Of a DNA stretch of 64,000 nucleotides, positions 45,478-55,654 are shown in pieces. The translations under genes were made by a program, and so were the position numbers. Location of the stretch: assembly GCF_015767635.1 (NCBI RefSeq), contig NZ_CP065230.1:1736001-1800000 (forward strand), read 5' to 3'. The notes under the pieces were generated by a model. That model searched no databases. It worked only from the letters and a program-made list of their open reading frames with translations, and was not told where the DNA came from. The DNA comes from Halomonas sp. A40-4. GTDB taxonomy: Bacteria; Pseudomonadota; Gammaproteobacteria; Pseudomonadales; Halomonadaceae. The number at the start of each line of letters is the position of its first letter. Position 1 is the stretch's first letter.

Positions 45478-46155
45478 ATGGCTCAATCGGATACGGTGAC
45501 CCGCATTCTGGATACTGCTGAAGTGCTTTTTGCAGAGCGCGGCTTTGCCGAAACCTCTTTACGCAACATCACCAGCAAGGCTCGGGTCAATCTTGCTGCG
45601 GTGAACTATCACTTCGGATCCAAGAAGGCGCTCATCCAGGCGGTGTTTGCTCGCTACCTGGATCCGTTTTCCCAACGTTTTCATGGCGCTCTGGACGAAC
45701 TCGAAGCGCGCTACGAGGGTCGTGACATCCCCCTTGAAGTGCTCCTCGAAACCATGGCCACAACCGTGCTGACGGTGCCTGCCGAACGCAATAGCCTCAA
45801 AGTCTTCATGCGTTTGCTGGGGCTTGCGTACAGCCAGGCTCAGGGGCATTTACGACGCTACATCCAGCAGCAATACGGTGATGTGTTCAGCCGTTTCACC
45901 GAACTGGTTCGCCGTGCGACACCGGATCTGCCCGACGCTGAGCGCTTCTGGCGGCTACACTTTATGCTGGGTACCGTCATCTTTACGCTTTCGGGGCTGG
46001 ATGCGCTGCGCGATATTGCCGAAAAGGATTACCATCAGCATGTCTCGGTCCGCGACCTGGTTCGCCGACTGCGGCCGGTAGTGGTGGCGGCGATGAACGC
46101 GCCATTACCTGATGAGAAGGACATTGAGCACCATGCAGACACCGTCGCTCATTGA
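45478..46155 (+). CDS. psrA: TetR-family fatty-acid responsive regulator PsrA
   Basis: 225-residue regulator. The N-terminal TetR helix-turn-helix (DTVTRILDTAEVLFAERGFAETSLRNITSKARVNLAAVNYHFGSKKALIQAVF) is close to the PsrA consensus as I recall it from Pseudomonas, and the C-terminal ligand-binding half has VFMRLLGLAYSQAQGHLRRYIQQ. PsrA represses fatty-acid degradation genes and is released by long-chain fatty acids. The lexA-psrA-nagZ order is the same in Pseudomonas. GGAGAG before ATG 45478 picks this start over 45442. Confidence 0.88.
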   Translation: MAQSDTVTRILDTAEVLFAERGFAETSLRNITSKARVNLAAVNYHFGSKKALIQAVFARYLDPFSQRFHGALDELEARYEGRDIPLEVLLETMATTVLTVPAERNSLKVFMRLLGLAYSQAQGHLRRYIQQQYGDVFSRFTELVRRATPDLPDAERFWRLHFMLGTVIFTLSGLDALRDIAEKDYHQHVSVRDLVRRLRPVVVAAMNAPLPDEKDIEHHADTVAH

Positions 46156-46657
46156 AATGCCGCCCCGCGAGGGGCTATGGCTGGAAATCGCCGCCCAGTC
46201 GCAGAGCTTGCGCGTCTGGCAAGGCGATATGTGTCGCCATGAGTGTGAAATTTCTACCGGGCGCCAGGGCATGGGTAATCGGCAGGGCAGTGGTCAAACG
46301 CCGCTTGGCTGGCACTATATTCGTGCCGCCATTGGTACTGATGCCCCGGAAAACGCGGTCTTTAAAGGCCGCCGCTGGACGGGCGAAGTATTTGACGCCG
46401 AGCTGGCGGCGGCGTTTCCCGAGCGAGACTGGATTCTGACGCGCATTCTATGGCTGTGTGGCCTGGAACCGGGGATAAACCGCGGTGGTCAGGTCGACTC
46501 CCAGCGACGCTATATTTATCTGCACGGTACGCCGCCGAATGAGCCCATGGGTCAACCAGCCTCTCATGGATGCGTGCGGCTGCGTAATGCAGATCTTCTT
46601 TGGCTTTTCGAGCATGCTGGACCTGGAACGCCTGTCTGGTTACACGACAGCCGCTGA
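46133..46657 (+). CDS. L,D-transpeptidase (YkuD) family protein without signal peptide
   Basis: 174 residues comprising almost only a YkuD catalytic domain. It opens with LWLEIAAQSQSLRVWQGD and holds the Cys active-site motif YIYLHGTPPNEPMGQPASHGCVRLRNADLL. No signal peptide or membrane helix is visible at the N terminus, with either ATG 46133 or ATG 46157, so the protein may stay in the cytoplasm or use another route. The start overlaps psrA by 23 bp, and nagZ follows 58 bp later. A role in recycling or trimming peptidoglycan fragments together with NagZ is inference. Confidence 0.82.
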   Translation: MQTPSLIEMPPREGLWLEIAAQSQSLRVWQGDMCRHECEISTGRQGMGNRQGSGQTPLGWHYIRAAIGTDAPENAVFKGRRWTGEVFDAELAAAFPERDWILTRILWLCGLEPGINRGGQVDSQRRYIYLHGTPPNEPMGQPASHGCVRLRNADLLWLFEHAGPGTPVWLHDSR

Positions 46658-46715
46658 TCGTTGGACTCCTCGCTAATCATCGTCTAGAGTTAGCGCCTTT
46701 TTTGGACACCCCGCT

Positions 46716-47741
46716 ATGACACATCCTTTGGGCTCGGTCATGTTGGACCTTGAAGGGACAACTTTGACCACCGCAGAAAGGCAGTTGTTGAAATCGCCCT
46801 CGGTGGGTGGCGTCATCTTGTTTTCGCGCAATGTGGAAGATGCCCACCAGGTCAGAGACCTGTGCAGCGAGGTGCGTAAGCTACGCCCCAACGTGTTGCT
46901 GGCAGTGGATCAGGAAGGCGGTCGCGTTCAGCGTATCAAGCAAGGACTGACGCGCCTGCCACCAATGGCTCGGCTGGGTGAGTATTACCAGAAGGATCGT
47001 GCGGCGGCTCTGGGGCTTACCCAGGACACCGGTTGGCTCCTGGGCATGGAAATGGCCGCCTGCGGGTTGGATATCAGCTTTGCTCCGGTACTGGATATCG
47101 ATAGCGGTCTCTCCAGCGTCATCGGCGACCGCAGTTTTGGCTCGGAGGCCACGCAAGTCAGTGAACTGGGTGGCGCGCTGGTAGCCGGGCTGCATGAAGC
47201 CGGTATGGCAGCGATCGGCAAGCATTTTCCCGGTCATGGCGGCGTAGCGGCAGACTCGCATCTCGCCTTGCCCGTCGATGACCGGCCTTTTGAGACGCTC
47301 AAGCAACACGACCTGGTGCCTTTCAGCACCCTGGCCAAGAAGCTTGATGGTGTCATGCCAGCCCACATTGTGTACTCGGCATTTGACAAGCGATCCGCCG
47401 GCTTTTCGCCCAGTTGGCTGGGGATGCTGCGTCAGTCGTTGGGGTTTAAAGGCTGTATCTTTTCCGACGATTTGAGCATGGCCGGCGCCCATAAGGTAGG
47501 AGGGCCGCGCGAACGCGCAGCGGCTGCTCTCGCTGCCGGCTGCGACATGTTGCTGGTATGCAATGACCGCGAGGCGGCGCTTGAGGTCGTTGCCGCCGTT
47601 CCAACTTCAGCGTCTGTCAGGCCCGGCAAGCTTCGCTACAAACGCGCACGTCCCGATTTGGACGCGCTATCCGCGCTTAGCCGCTGGCGGCGCACGCATG
47701 CCCAGTTAGAGGCCATGGCCGCTGATTCACGCAGCAGTTAA
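46716..47741 (+). CDS. nagZ: Beta-N-acetylhexosaminidase
   Basis: Cytoplasmic family-3 glycosidase that removes GlcNAc from anhydro-muropeptides in cell-wall recycling. The 341-residue product has GVILFSRNVEDAHQVRDLC, LLAVDQEGGRVQRIKQG, the catalytic His-Asp loop KHFPGHGGVAADSHLALPVDDR, and the nucleophile Asp in IFSDDLSMAGA. No signal peptide is present. Confidence 0.96.
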   Translation: MTHPLGSVMLDLEGTTLTTAERQLLKSPSVGGVILFSRNVEDAHQVRDLCSEVRKLRPNVLLAVDQEGGRVQRIKQGLTRLPPMARLGEYYQKDRAAALGLTQDTGWLLGMEMAACGLDISFAPVLDIDSGLSSVIGDRSFGSEATQVSELGGALVAGLHEAGMAAIGKHFPGHGGVAADSHLALPVDDRPFETLKQHDLVPFSTLAKKLDGVMPAHIVYSAFDKRSAGFSPSWLGMLRQSLGFKGCIFSDDLSMAGAHKVGGPRERAAAALAAGCDMLLVCNDREAALEVVAAVPTSASVRPGKLRYKRARPDLDALSALSRWRRTHAQLEAMAADSRSS

Positions 47742-47773
47742 CGATTGTTTTTACCAAGTAGACTGGAACTTCA

Positions 47774-48352
47774 ATGGCAAAGCTAGACAAAGAAGCGCTC
47801 GCATCCCTCGACACCATGCGCGAGCTCATGGACAACGCGGACTGCTTGATTTCCCAGCAGCAGGTGGAGCAGGCGCTGGACCGTATGGCCGAGCAGATCA
47901 GTGCGGATCTGGGCGATAAACTACCGGTCTTCTATTGCGTCATGAATGGCGGCTTGATCACCACGGGCCATCTGTTGACCCGGTTGGGCTTTCCGCTTGA
48001 GGTCGACTACCTGCATGCCACACGCTACCGCAACGAGACCCGCGGTGGAGAGCTTTTCTGGCGGGTATCGCCGGAGATTCCCATGGCCGGTCGGCATGTC
48101 GTTATCGTCGACGACATTCTGGATGAAGGCACGACGCTATCTGCGATTCTGAACTATTGCCAGGAAGCGCAAGCCGCCAGCATTACCACGGCGGTGCTGG
48201 TCGATAAACGGCACGATCGCAAGGCAGTACCCGGATTGAAAGCCGACTACTGCAGCCTGGAAGTCGCCGATCGTTATGTCTTTGGCTTTGGTATGGATTA
48301 CAAAGGCTATTGGCGCAATGCCCCGGGAATCTTTGCCCCCAAGGGCATGTGA
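47774..48352 (+). CDS. hpt: Hypoxanthine(-guanine) phosphoribosyltransferase
   Basis: 192-residue type I phosphoribosyltransferase. MNGGLITTGHLLTRLGFPLEVDYLHATRYRNETRGGEL is followed by the PRPP loop VVIVDDILDEGTTLSAIL and the base-specificity segment ADRYVFGFGMDYKGYWRN. It salvages hypoxanthine and possibly guanine. This branch differs from the gpt-type enzyme at 36694. It is convergent with ppsR (11-bp gap). Confidence 0.9.
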   Translation: MAKLDKEALASLDTMRELMDNADCLISQQQVEQALDRMAEQISADLGDKLPVFYCVMNGGLITTGHLLTRLGFPLEVDYLHATRYRNETRGGELFWRVSPEIPMAGRHVVIVDDILDEGTTLSAILNYCQEAQAASITTAVLVDKRHDRKAVPGLKADYCSLEVADRYVFGFGMDYKGYWRNAPGIFAPKGM

Positions 48353-48363
48353 TCTGAGGCGGT

Positions 48364-49197
48364 TTAGCGGGGTGAAAAGCGCCGCGCCAACCCGGTTTCA
48401 GCAATCATGCGGGTGGATATCTCTTCCACGGAAAAGCGCGTGGCGTCGATAAAAGGAATGTGCAGGCGACGGTATAACGCTTCTGCCTGCTCGATCTCCT
48501 GCATGCATTGATCCATCGAACTGTAGCGGCTATTGGGCCTGCGTTCGTTGCGGATGGCGGCCAGACGCCTGGCGTCGATTGTCAGGCCAAACAGCTTGTG
48601 CCGGTGTTGAGCGAGCACCGGCGGCAGTTTCAGCATGCCGTCTTCGTCCAGGTCGTCTTCCGTTAGCGGATAGTTGGCGGCGCGAATGCCAAACTGCAAG
48701 GCCAGATAGAGCGACGTGGGGGTTTTGCCGCAGCGCGATACCCCGACCAGAATAATATCGGCTTTATCGTACTGATGAGTGCGTGCTCCGTCGTCATTAT
48801 CCAGTGCGAAGTGCACCGAGTGGATGCGGTCCATATAGACATCGTCGCTGCCAATCGAATGCGTTCGTCCAACGCTGTAGGAAGAGTGCGTGGCGAGCTC
48901 CTGTTCGAGTGGCTCCAGAAAGGTGGAGAATATATCCACCTTGAAGCCTGCGGCCTTGCGAATCACATCGCGAATCTTCTGGTCGACGATGGTGTCGATA
49001 ATGATCGGTCGTTGCCCGTCACGGACCGCCGTCGCGTCAATAATTTCGGCCAGGGCCTCGGCTTTATCCAGGGTGTCGATATAGGGCTTGGTTTGCATGT
49101 TGATATCGACATCGCTGAACTGCGCCAGTAGGCTCCTCCCCAGACTCTCTGCGGTAATGCCTGTCCCATCCGAAATAAAAAAAGCCGTGCGCTGCAT
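48364..49197 (-). CDS. ppsR: PEP synthase regulatory kinase/pyrophosphorylase
   Basis: 277-residue DUF299 protein that inactivates PEP synthase by ADP-dependent phosphorylation and reactivates it by phosphate-dependent removal. The signature features are [24 protein letters not shown] at the N terminus, the P-loop-like [15 protein letters not shown], and the C-terminal [25 protein letters not shown] 49197 is chosen by similarity. It is divergent from its target ppsA over a 227-bp region. Confidence 0.94.
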   Translation of the reverse strand: MQRTAFFISDGTGITAESLGRSLLAQFSDVDINMQTKPYIDTLDKAEALAEIIDATAVRDGQRPIIIDTIVDQKIRDVIRKAAGFKVDIFSTFLEPLEQELATHSSYSVGRTHSIGSDDVYMDRIHSVHFALDNDDGARTHQYDKADIILVGVSRCGKTPTSLYLALQFGIRAANYPLTEDDLDEDGMLKLPPVLAQHRHKLFGLTIDARRLAAIRNERRPNSRYSSMDQCMQEIEQAEALYRRLHIPFIDATRFSVEEISTRMIAETGLARRFSPR

Positions 49198-49424
49198 GGT
49201 GTTTGCTCTCCTGAACGTTGCGCATATTGTGTGCCGGGATGACGCCTGGCACAACGGTGCTTGAGTCGCGACTACAACAATTGTTCAAAAATGCCGCCTG
49301 TTGTAAAAATCCTCCATGCCCTTCGCTATTAGACCAATGGCGAATACACCGGGGCGGTGCTAGGGTGACCGCATTCATCACTGGCGGTTGTCATGATCGC
49401 TGGCCTATTGAGCGAGGGGGTTGC

Positions 49425-51800
49425 GTGAACAATTACATTCTATGGTTCGATCAACTGGGTATGGCTGACGTCGAACGCGTGGGTGGTAAAAACGCTTCGC
49501 TTGGCGAAATGATCTCTAATTTATCCGGAGCGGGGGTCACGGTTCCCGGCGGCTTTGCCACGACGGCCCATGCCTACCGAGAATTTCTTGCCCACGAAGG
49601 CCTCAACGAGCGTATCAACCATACGCTGGCGCGGCTGGATGTTGATGATGTCAAAGCATTGGCCGAAGCCGGTAAAATGATACGCCAGTGGGTGATCGAC
49701 ACGCCGCTACCCCCGACGTTCGAAAGCGAATTACGTAGTGCCTATGAAAGCCTGCAGCAGCGTCACCCAGCGTTGAAGGTCGCGGTGCGTAGCTCGGCCA
49801 CCGCGGAAGACTTGCCCGATGCTTCCTTTGCCGGCCAGCAGGAAACCTTTCTGAATATCGAAGGGTTCGACAATATCAAGCGTGCGGTCCATGAAGTCTT
49901 CGCTTCGCTGTTCAATGACCGGGCCATCTCTTACCGAGTTCATCGCGGCTATGCGCATGAAAATGTCGCGCTATCTGCGGGTGTGCAGAAAATGGTGCGC
50001 TCGGAAACGGGCGCGTCGGGTGTCATGTTCACGCTGGATACCGAGTCGGGCTTCCGCGATGCGGTCTTTGTGACAGCTTCCTGGGGGCTGGGTGAAACCG
50101 TCGTCCAGGGGGCGGTGAATCCTGATGAGTTCTATGTTCATAAGCCGACCCTGGCTGCGGGCCGACCTGCGGTGCTGCGCCGCAACCTGGGGTCCAAGCT
50201 GATCAAGATGGTCTATACCCAAGATGCCAGCGCCGGCAAGTCGGTCGAGACCATTGATGTGCCCCTGCAGGACCGTGGTCGTTTCTGCCTCAACGACAAG
50301 CAGGTCATGGCGCTGGCGAGTCAAGCGGTGACCATAGAACAGCATTACCAGCGGCCCATGGATATCGAATGGGCACTGGATGGGGACGATGGTGAGCTCT
50401 ATATTGTGCAGGCGCGGCCGGAAACCGTTGTATCGCAGCAGGAAGGCGGCAAGCTGGAGCGTTTCCAGCTACGCGAGAAAGGCCGCACCCTGGTCACCGG
50501 TCGCGCTATCGGCCAACGCATCGGCCGCGGTACCGCCAAGGTGGTCATGACGCCCGATGACATGGACAAGATCCATGACGGCGATGTGCTGGTAACCGAC
50601 ATGACCGATCCCGACTGGGAGCCGATCATGAAGCGTGCTTCAGCCATCGTGACCAATCGCGGTGGCAGAACCTGCCACGCGGCGATCATTGCCCGTGAAC
50701 TGGGCATCCCGGCTGTCGTTGGCTGTGGCGATGCCACCACACGATTGAATGAAGGCAGTGATGTTACTGTTTCCTGCGCTGAAGGTGATACCGGGCATGT
50801 GTATGAAGGCCTGCTGGATTTTGACTGCAAGGTCTCCAACGTTGACACCATGCCCGAGATTCCTTTCAAGATCATGATGAACGTGGGCAACCCGGATCGT
50901 GCCTTTGGGTTTGCCAGCCTTCCCCATGCCGGGGTAGGGCTCGCGCGGCTTGAGTTCATTATCAACCGCATGATTGGCGTTCATCCCAAGGCATTGCTGG
51001 AGTACGACACCCTGCCGTCCGACCTTCAGCAGGTGATCGACATGCGCACGGCCGGTTATACCGACCCGGTCAGCTTCTACGTCGATAAACTCGTTGAAGG
51101 CATTTCGACACTGGCCGCTGCTTATTATCCTCAGCGCGTTATCGTGCGGCTTTCGGATTTCAAATCAAACGAGTACGAGAACCTGATTGGCGGCAAGCTC
51201 TACGAGCCCGGCGAAGAGAATCCCATGCTGGGCTTCCGGGGGGCCTCGCGTTATGTCTCGGAGGCGTTCCGTCCGTGTTTCGAGCTGGAATGCCGGGCGC
51301 TCAAGCGTGTCCGCGAAGATATGGGACTCGACAACGTCGAGATCATGGTGCCCTTCGTGCGCACCACGGAAGAAGCCCGGGAAGTGGTCGAGCTGCTGGC
51401 GACCAACGGGCTGAAGCGCGGCGACCACGGCCTCAAGGTCATCATGATGTGTGAGCTGCCTGCCAATGCGTTGCTGGCCGACGAGTTTCTCGAGCATTTC
51501 GATGGTTTCTCGATTGGCTCCAACGACCTGACACAGCTCACCCTTGGGCTTGATCGCGACTCGGGTATCGTGGCGCATCTGTTTGACGAGCGTAACGAAG
51601 CCGTCAAAAAACTTCTTTCCATGGCGATTCAGGCCTGTAGAGCTAAGGGTAAGTATGTCGGCATCTGCGGTCAGGGGCCGTCCGACCATCCTGACTTTGC
51701 CAAGTGGTTGATGGAGCAGGGGATTGATTCGATATCGCTGAACCCGGACGCGGTGCTCGAGACCTGGTTCATGTTGGCAGGTGAAACCATCGCAGACTGA
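49425..51800 (+). CDS. ppsA: Phosphoenolpyruvate synthase
   Basis: Makes PEP, AMP and Pi from pyruvate and ATP, a gluconeogenic step. GTG 49425 ([28 protein letters not shown]) with GAGG 7 nt upstream gives 791 residues, the usual length. The N-terminal ATP-grasp region has [21 protein letters not shown]. The phosphohistidine domain has [19 protein letters not shown]. The C-terminal TIM barrel has GRTTEE-like [34 protein letters not shown], and the Cys-containing [17 protein letters not shown]. Confidence 0.97.
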   Translation: MNNYILWFDQLGMADVERVGGKNASLGEMISNLSGAGVTVPGGFATTAHAYREFLAHEGLNERINHTLARLDVDDVKALAEAGKMIRQWVIDTPLPPTFESELRSAYESLQQRHPALKVAVRSSATAEDLPDASFAGQQETFLNIEGFDNIKRAVHEVFASLFNDRAISYRVHRGYAHENVALSAGVQKMVRSETGASGVMFTLDTESGFRDAVFVTASWGLGETVVQGAVNPDEFYVHKPTLAAGRPAVLRRNLGSKLIKMVYTQDASAGKSVETIDVPLQDRGRFCLNDKQVMALASQAVTIEQHYQRPMDIEWALDGDDGELYIVQARPETVVSQQEGGKLERFQLREKGRTLVTGRAIGQRIGRGTAKVVMTPDDMDKIHDGDVLVTDMTDPDWEPIMKRASAIVTNRGGRTCHAAIIARELGIPAVVGCGDATTRLNEGSDVTVSCAEGDTGHVYEGLLDFDCKVSNVDTMPEIPFKIMMNVGNPDRAFGFASLPHAGVGLARLEFIINRMIGVHPKALLEYDTLPSDLQQVIDMRTAGYTDPVSFYVDKLVEGISTLAAAYYPQRVIVRLSDFKSNEYENLIGGKLYEPGEENPMLGFRGASRYVSEAFRPCFELECRALKRVREDMGLDNVEIMVPFVRTTEEAREVVELLATNGLKRGDHGLKVIMMCELPANALLADEFLEHFDGFSIGSNDLTQLTLGLDRDSGIVAHLFDERNEAVKKLLSMAIQACRAKGKYVGICGQGPSDHPDFAKWLMEQGIDSISLNPDAVLETWFMLAGETIAD

Positions 51801-51835
51801 TCGTTAGTGAGGTAGTTAGCAGGCTAGATGAAACA

Positions 51836-51870
51836 CGCCCAGCCATTGTGCTGGGCGCTTGGGTTTAATA
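51836..51870 (+). terminator. Probable terminator after ppsA
   Basis: Perfect 8-bp stem CGCCCAGC (51836-51843) / GCTGGGCG (51850-51857) with CATTGT loop. The following CTTGGGTTT is a poor T tract, so termination may be partial. It lies 36 bp after the ppsA stop and before ggt. Confidence 0.5.
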
Positions 51871-51917
51871 GGCTACGCTTTTATTTCGGTCTGTATACAT
51901 TGGCGGAGTCGGTCGTG

Positions 51918-53708
51918 ATGCCCTCTAAAAGAATGCGGTGGTTACTACCCAGTCTCTTGATAGTGCCTTTATATGGTTGGGGCTTTGACTATGCAATGCC
52001 CTCCATCTCGCCGGAAAGTGAGTCTGGTTACGAAGAAAAACCTGGCTGGTCTGCCGATTCCTTCGCGGTGGCGGCTGCCAATCCGCTGGCCACCGATGCG
52101 GGCTACCAGATATTGAAGGCCGGCGGAAACGCGGTCGACGCGGTCATTGCCGTCCAGATGGTGCTGGGACTGGTGGAGCCACAATCGAGTGGCCTTGGCG
52201 GCGGGGCGTTCTTGCTTTATTACGATGGTGATGACGTACGCGCCTACGATGGGCGTGAGACCGCACCCGCCGCTGTGGATGGTGGGCTCTTCATGCAGGA
52301 TGGCGAGCCGTTGGCGTTCATGGATGCCGTGGCAAGCGGCCGATCGGTCGGTGTGCCGGGAACGCTGCGGCTAATGGAAAAAGTCCATGCGGCTCACGGC
52401 AGTCTGCCCTGGGAAGACCTTTTTGTGCCTGCGATGACGCTGGCAGAAGAAGGCTTTGCCGTCAGTGAGCGGCTTCATTTGAGCCTTGCCAATGACGATG
52501 CCTTGCGCAATAACGAACGGGCGCGGGACTTCTATTATGACGCTGAAGGCGAGCCCATTGCAGTGGGTGAAACCCTCAAAAACCCGGCCCTTGCGGCGAT
52601 ACTAAAGCGTATCGCCGAGGAAGGCAGCGCCGCGTTTTACCAGGGTGACGTTGCTCAGGATATTGTCGATCAGGTGGTTCAGCATCCGGCCCGGCCCGGC
52701 GCGATGACGCTGGATGACCTGGAAAGTTATGACGCCATTATCCGCGACCCTATCTGCACACCCTGGCAGCAATGGGACGTATGCGGTTTCCCGCCTCCCT
52801 CATCCGGCCACATCACTATCATGCAGATCCTTGGCATGCTCGATCAGCAGCCACTGCTTGAAGCCCCTTTGGATGACGGTGTCACCAGCAGCGGCTGGTT
52901 GCACCAGTTTTTGGAAGCCTCCCGGTTAGCGTTCGCCGATCGTAATTACTATATAGCCGATCCGGATTTCGTTGAGGCCCCCGGTGGTGATTGGTCGACA
53001 ATGCTGGCGCCGGACTATCTCGCCAAGCGCAGCGCGCTGATCGGTCAAGAGAGCATGGGGGATAACGCCGAACACGGTCGGCCCGGCGATATTGAAACAA
53101 GTTGGGCGGCGCAGCCGACCCAGCCTGAATATGGCACCAGCCATATCAGCATCGTGGATGCTGAAGGCCGATCGGTTGCCATGACCACGACCATTGAGCA
53201 GGCATTTGGCTCACGCATCATGAGTGATGGGGGGACCGACTTGCCGGGCGGCTTTCTGCTCAACAATGAGCTGACCGATTTTGCCTTCGAGCCAGAGCAG
53301 AACGGTGAACCGGTGGCCAATCGAGTTGAACCCGGCAAGCGCCCGCGTTCCAGTATGAGCCCCACGCTTATCTTCGATCATGACAGCGGCGAGCTGGTCG
53401 GTAGCCTTGGGTCGCCCGGTGGTGCAGCGATCATTCATTACACCGCGCGTACGCTGATGGCACTGCGTGACTGGGGGATGAACGCGCAAACGGCGTTGAA
53501 CCTGCCCCACGCCGTCACCCTGGGCGACGATGTATGGGTTGAGAAAGGGCGTTTTCCTGATGCCACTATCGATGCTTTGAGAGAGCGAGGTCATGACATC
53601 AGCGAGCGCGAGCTGACCAGCGGCCTTCAGGCCATCATGCGCCTGGAAGATGGCACGCTGTTTGGCGGCGCTGATCCCCGCCGAGAAGGTGTGGTGATGG
53701 GCGATTAA
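51918..53708 (+). CDS. ggt: Gamma-glutamyltransferase
   Basis: 596-residue precursor of the periplasmic Ntn hydrolase that cleaves or transfers gamma-glutamyl groups, including from glutathione. An N-terminal hydrophobic segment (WLLPSLLIVPLYGWGF) acts as signal or anchor. The large-subunit motif is GGNAVDAVIAVQMVLGLVEPQSSGLGGGAFLLYYD. Autocleavage should occur before Thr407 in EYGTSHISIVD, the new N-terminal nucleophile. GSPGGAAIIHYTA follows. ATG 51918 has GGAG 9 nt upstream. It ends 2 bp from the convergent GDPD gene. Confidence 0.93.
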   Translation: MPSKRMRWLLPSLLIVPLYGWGFDYAMPSISPESESGYEEKPGWSADSFAVAAANPLATDAGYQILKAGGNAVDAVIAVQMVLGLVEPQSSGLGGGAFLLYYDGDDVRAYDGRETAPAAVDGGLFMQDGEPLAFMDAVASGRSVGVPGTLRLMEKVHAAHGSLPWEDLFVPAMTLAEEGFAVSERLHLSLANDDALRNNERARDFYYDAEGEPIAVGETLKNPALAAILKRIAEEGSAAFYQGDVAQDIVDQVVQHPARPGAMTLDDLESYDAIIRDPICTPWQQWDVCGFPPPSSGHITIMQILGMLDQQPLLEAPLDDGVTSSGWLHQFLEASRLAFADRNYYIADPDFVEAPGGDWSTMLAPDYLAKRSALIGQESMGDNAEHGRPGDIETSWAAQPTQPEYGTSHISIVDAEGRSVAMTTTIEQAFGSRIMSDGGTDLPGGFLLNNELTDFAFEPEQNGEPVANRVEPGKRPRSSMSPTLIFDHDSGELVGSLGSPGGAAIIHYTARTLMALRDWGMNAQTALNLPHAVTLGDDVWVEKGRFPDATIDALRERGHDISERELTSGLQAIMRLEDGTLFGGADPRREGVVMGD

Positions 53709-53710
53709 GT

Positions 53711-55594
53711 TTAACGTCGCAGCCAATTGCGCAGTTTCACCAACATCAATGCCCCGTCGCTCAGTGAGCGACGGTCGTTGCGCAGAGCGACCAGTCGTTT
53801 TGGGTAGTCGGTAATGATCGCGTCCACGCCCAGGTCGATGAGCGTGGACATTCGGTCCCGGCTGTTGACCGTCCAGGCATGCACTTCATAACCATAGAAC
53901 CTCGCCAGCTTTATTTCCTGTGTGCTAATACGATTATGGCGAAGGCCCAGGGCATCAAAGGCTCCGCGATCCAGCGTGCCCGGCAAAATTAGCTGAGCGA
54001 TGAGCGTGACCTTGAGTTCTGGCGCTTGCTGTTTGATGAATGGCAGCAAGCCGGGGGACATGGTGGCCATACGCATGCTGTGCATGGCATTCGGGTAGCC
54101 GCACTGGACGTAGGCCGCGATTGGGCTATCAGCCGATGCCCAGCATTGATAGCGGGCATCGGTCTCTTTTTGCAGCTCTCTCAAGACGGCACCGCTAAGC
54201 GCCTGACCCTGGCCGGGCAGGGGCTTTATTTCGATCATCAAGTCGGCTCGCCCACGTACCAGCGCAAGCGCGTCGTCGAGTCCTGGAATGGGCTCCCCCT
54301 CATACACATCGCCAAACCAGCTGCCAACGTCATAGCGCTCGAGTTCCTCGCGCGTCAAGTCCCCGAATTCCTGCTGGTCGCCTGTCAGGCGAGCCATATT
54401 GCGATCATGATACAGCATGACCTCCTGGTCGGCTGTCAGGCGGACGTCGATTTCGATGGCGTCGGCGCCGTCCACGATCGCCTGATCCAATGCCGCCAGG
54501 GTATTTTCCGGCGCTGCCATTGAGCTGCCGCGATGGGCAATGATCGCCACATCATCGCGAATTTCGAAACTTGTCAGTATCCACCAGGCCTGAAGGCCTG
54601 CAAAGGCCAATACGATGAGCTCCACGGCCCAGGCAAAGCGCCCCGGGTGGGCATCGTTAGGCGGCGCCGGGCGCGCTTCTCGATGGGCCAACTGAAGGTA
54701 CAGGCAGGCCGACAAAAGAGCATTCACGGCAATGCCCAGAAAGGTAATCGCCAGCGTGATCAGCACATAGCCGGTCAAATAGCCCAGCATGGCCGGCACC
54801 AGGACAGCCGTATGCTCGGGTAACCACCACAATAGCGGCGTAAATAAATGATCAAACAAAAGGGTGGTCGCAATCGGCAGCGCGATAATCAGTACCAGAA
54901 CCAATATGACGGCAATGCCAATCGAGCGATGCCAGCTTCGCGTGAGAACGACGCTGCGGCGAAGCGCCTGCCACGGCGAGTATTCATCCAGGGCGACCAG
55001 GGGGAGCGCCAGTAACCAGCGTAAATAAAGCCTGGCGGCCAGGACCGTCCATAAAAGTAACAATGGGGTTGCGCTGGCGAGGAAGTACCACAAGACGGGG
55101 GGCTTGATGCGCTGAAGATAATAGGGATCGATACCGCTCAGCCATATGTCATACAGCCAGGTCAGGGCGAGCATGAAAGGGGCGAGCAATATCAAGTGGC
55201 TACCTACCTGCAAGACGACCAAGCCCGTCAGCGCAGGTAACCGCCGACTGCTTAGCCAGAGCGCTTCAAACGCAAGTCGATAGTGATTGTCACGCGGCCT
55301 TGAAGCTACCTGAAGCATGCCGGCCTGCTGCCAATAAATCACTACAAAGAACAGCCCGATACCGACCAGCATGCCCAATAGCCCCAGAGGGCTGAATACG
55401 AGCGAGACCAGGTCGTTATTGGTCACTACGCTACGCCGCAACTGGGCGAGCAGGGCACGCATGACCCAGGCGATGGCGGGTAATAGAAGGGCTGACGCGA
55501 GCAGGGTGAAAAATAAGTGAAACGCAATCAGCGGACGTAGATGATCGCGTAACGTGCGGGCAAGGGCATAGCCAAGCTGATTCAAAGGCTGCAT
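53711..55594 (-). CDS. Membrane-domain glycerophosphodiester phosphodiesterase
   Basis: 627 residues. The first 330 or so contain about eight hydrophobic helices (a GDPD-type membrane domain). The C-terminal 290 residues are a GDPD TIM barrel with IAHRGSSMAAPENTLAALDQAIVDGADAIEIDVRLTADQEVMLYHD, which holds the catalytic His pair and metal-binding Glu-x-Asp, and LMIEIKPLPGQGQ. It should hydrolyse glycerophosphodiesters from phospholipid turnover at the inner membrane. ATG 55594 is used; no strong ribosome site is visible, and GTG 55600 is also in frame. Confidence 0.87.
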   Translation of the reverse strand: MQPLNQLGYALARTLRDHLRPLIAFHLFFTLLASALLLPAIAWVMRALLAQLRRSVVTNNDLVSLVFSPLGLLGMLVGIGLFFVVIYWQQAGMLQVASRPRDNHYRLAFEALWLSSRRLPALTGLVVLQVGSHLILLAPFMLALTWLYDIWLSGIDPYYLQRIKPPVLWYFLASATPLLLLWTVLAARLYLRWLLALPLVALDEYSPWQALRRSVVLTRSWHRSIGIAVILVLVLIIALPIATTLLFDHLFTPLLWWLPEHTAVLVPAMLGYLTGYVLITLAITFLGIAVNALLSACLYLQLAHREARPAPPNDAHPGRFAWAVELIVLAFAGLQAWWILTSFEIRDDVAIIAHRGSSMAAPENTLAALDQAIVDGADAIEIDVRLTADQEVMLYHDRNMARLTGDQQEFGDLTREELERYDVGSWFGDVYEGEPIPGLDDALALVRGRADLMIEIKPLPGQGQALSGAVLRELQKETDARYQCWASADSPIAAYVQCGYPNAMHSMRMATMSPGLLPFIKQQAPELKVTLIAQLILPGTLDRGAFDALGLRHNRISTQEIKLARFYGYEVHAWTVNSRDRMSTLIDLGVDAIITDYPKRLVALRNDRRSLSDGALMLVKLRNWLRR

Positions 55595-55654
55595 GGACAC
55601 AAAAAGGTAATGAAAAGAGGCTTCAGGGTGGCAGTAAGCGCCACCCCAGGCAAG

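Noticed and set aside
55626..55646. Hairpin GGGTGGC/GCCACCC downstream of rraA
   Set aside because: The T-rich stretch on the minus strand is displaced by several bases, so it is too weak to call a terminator.
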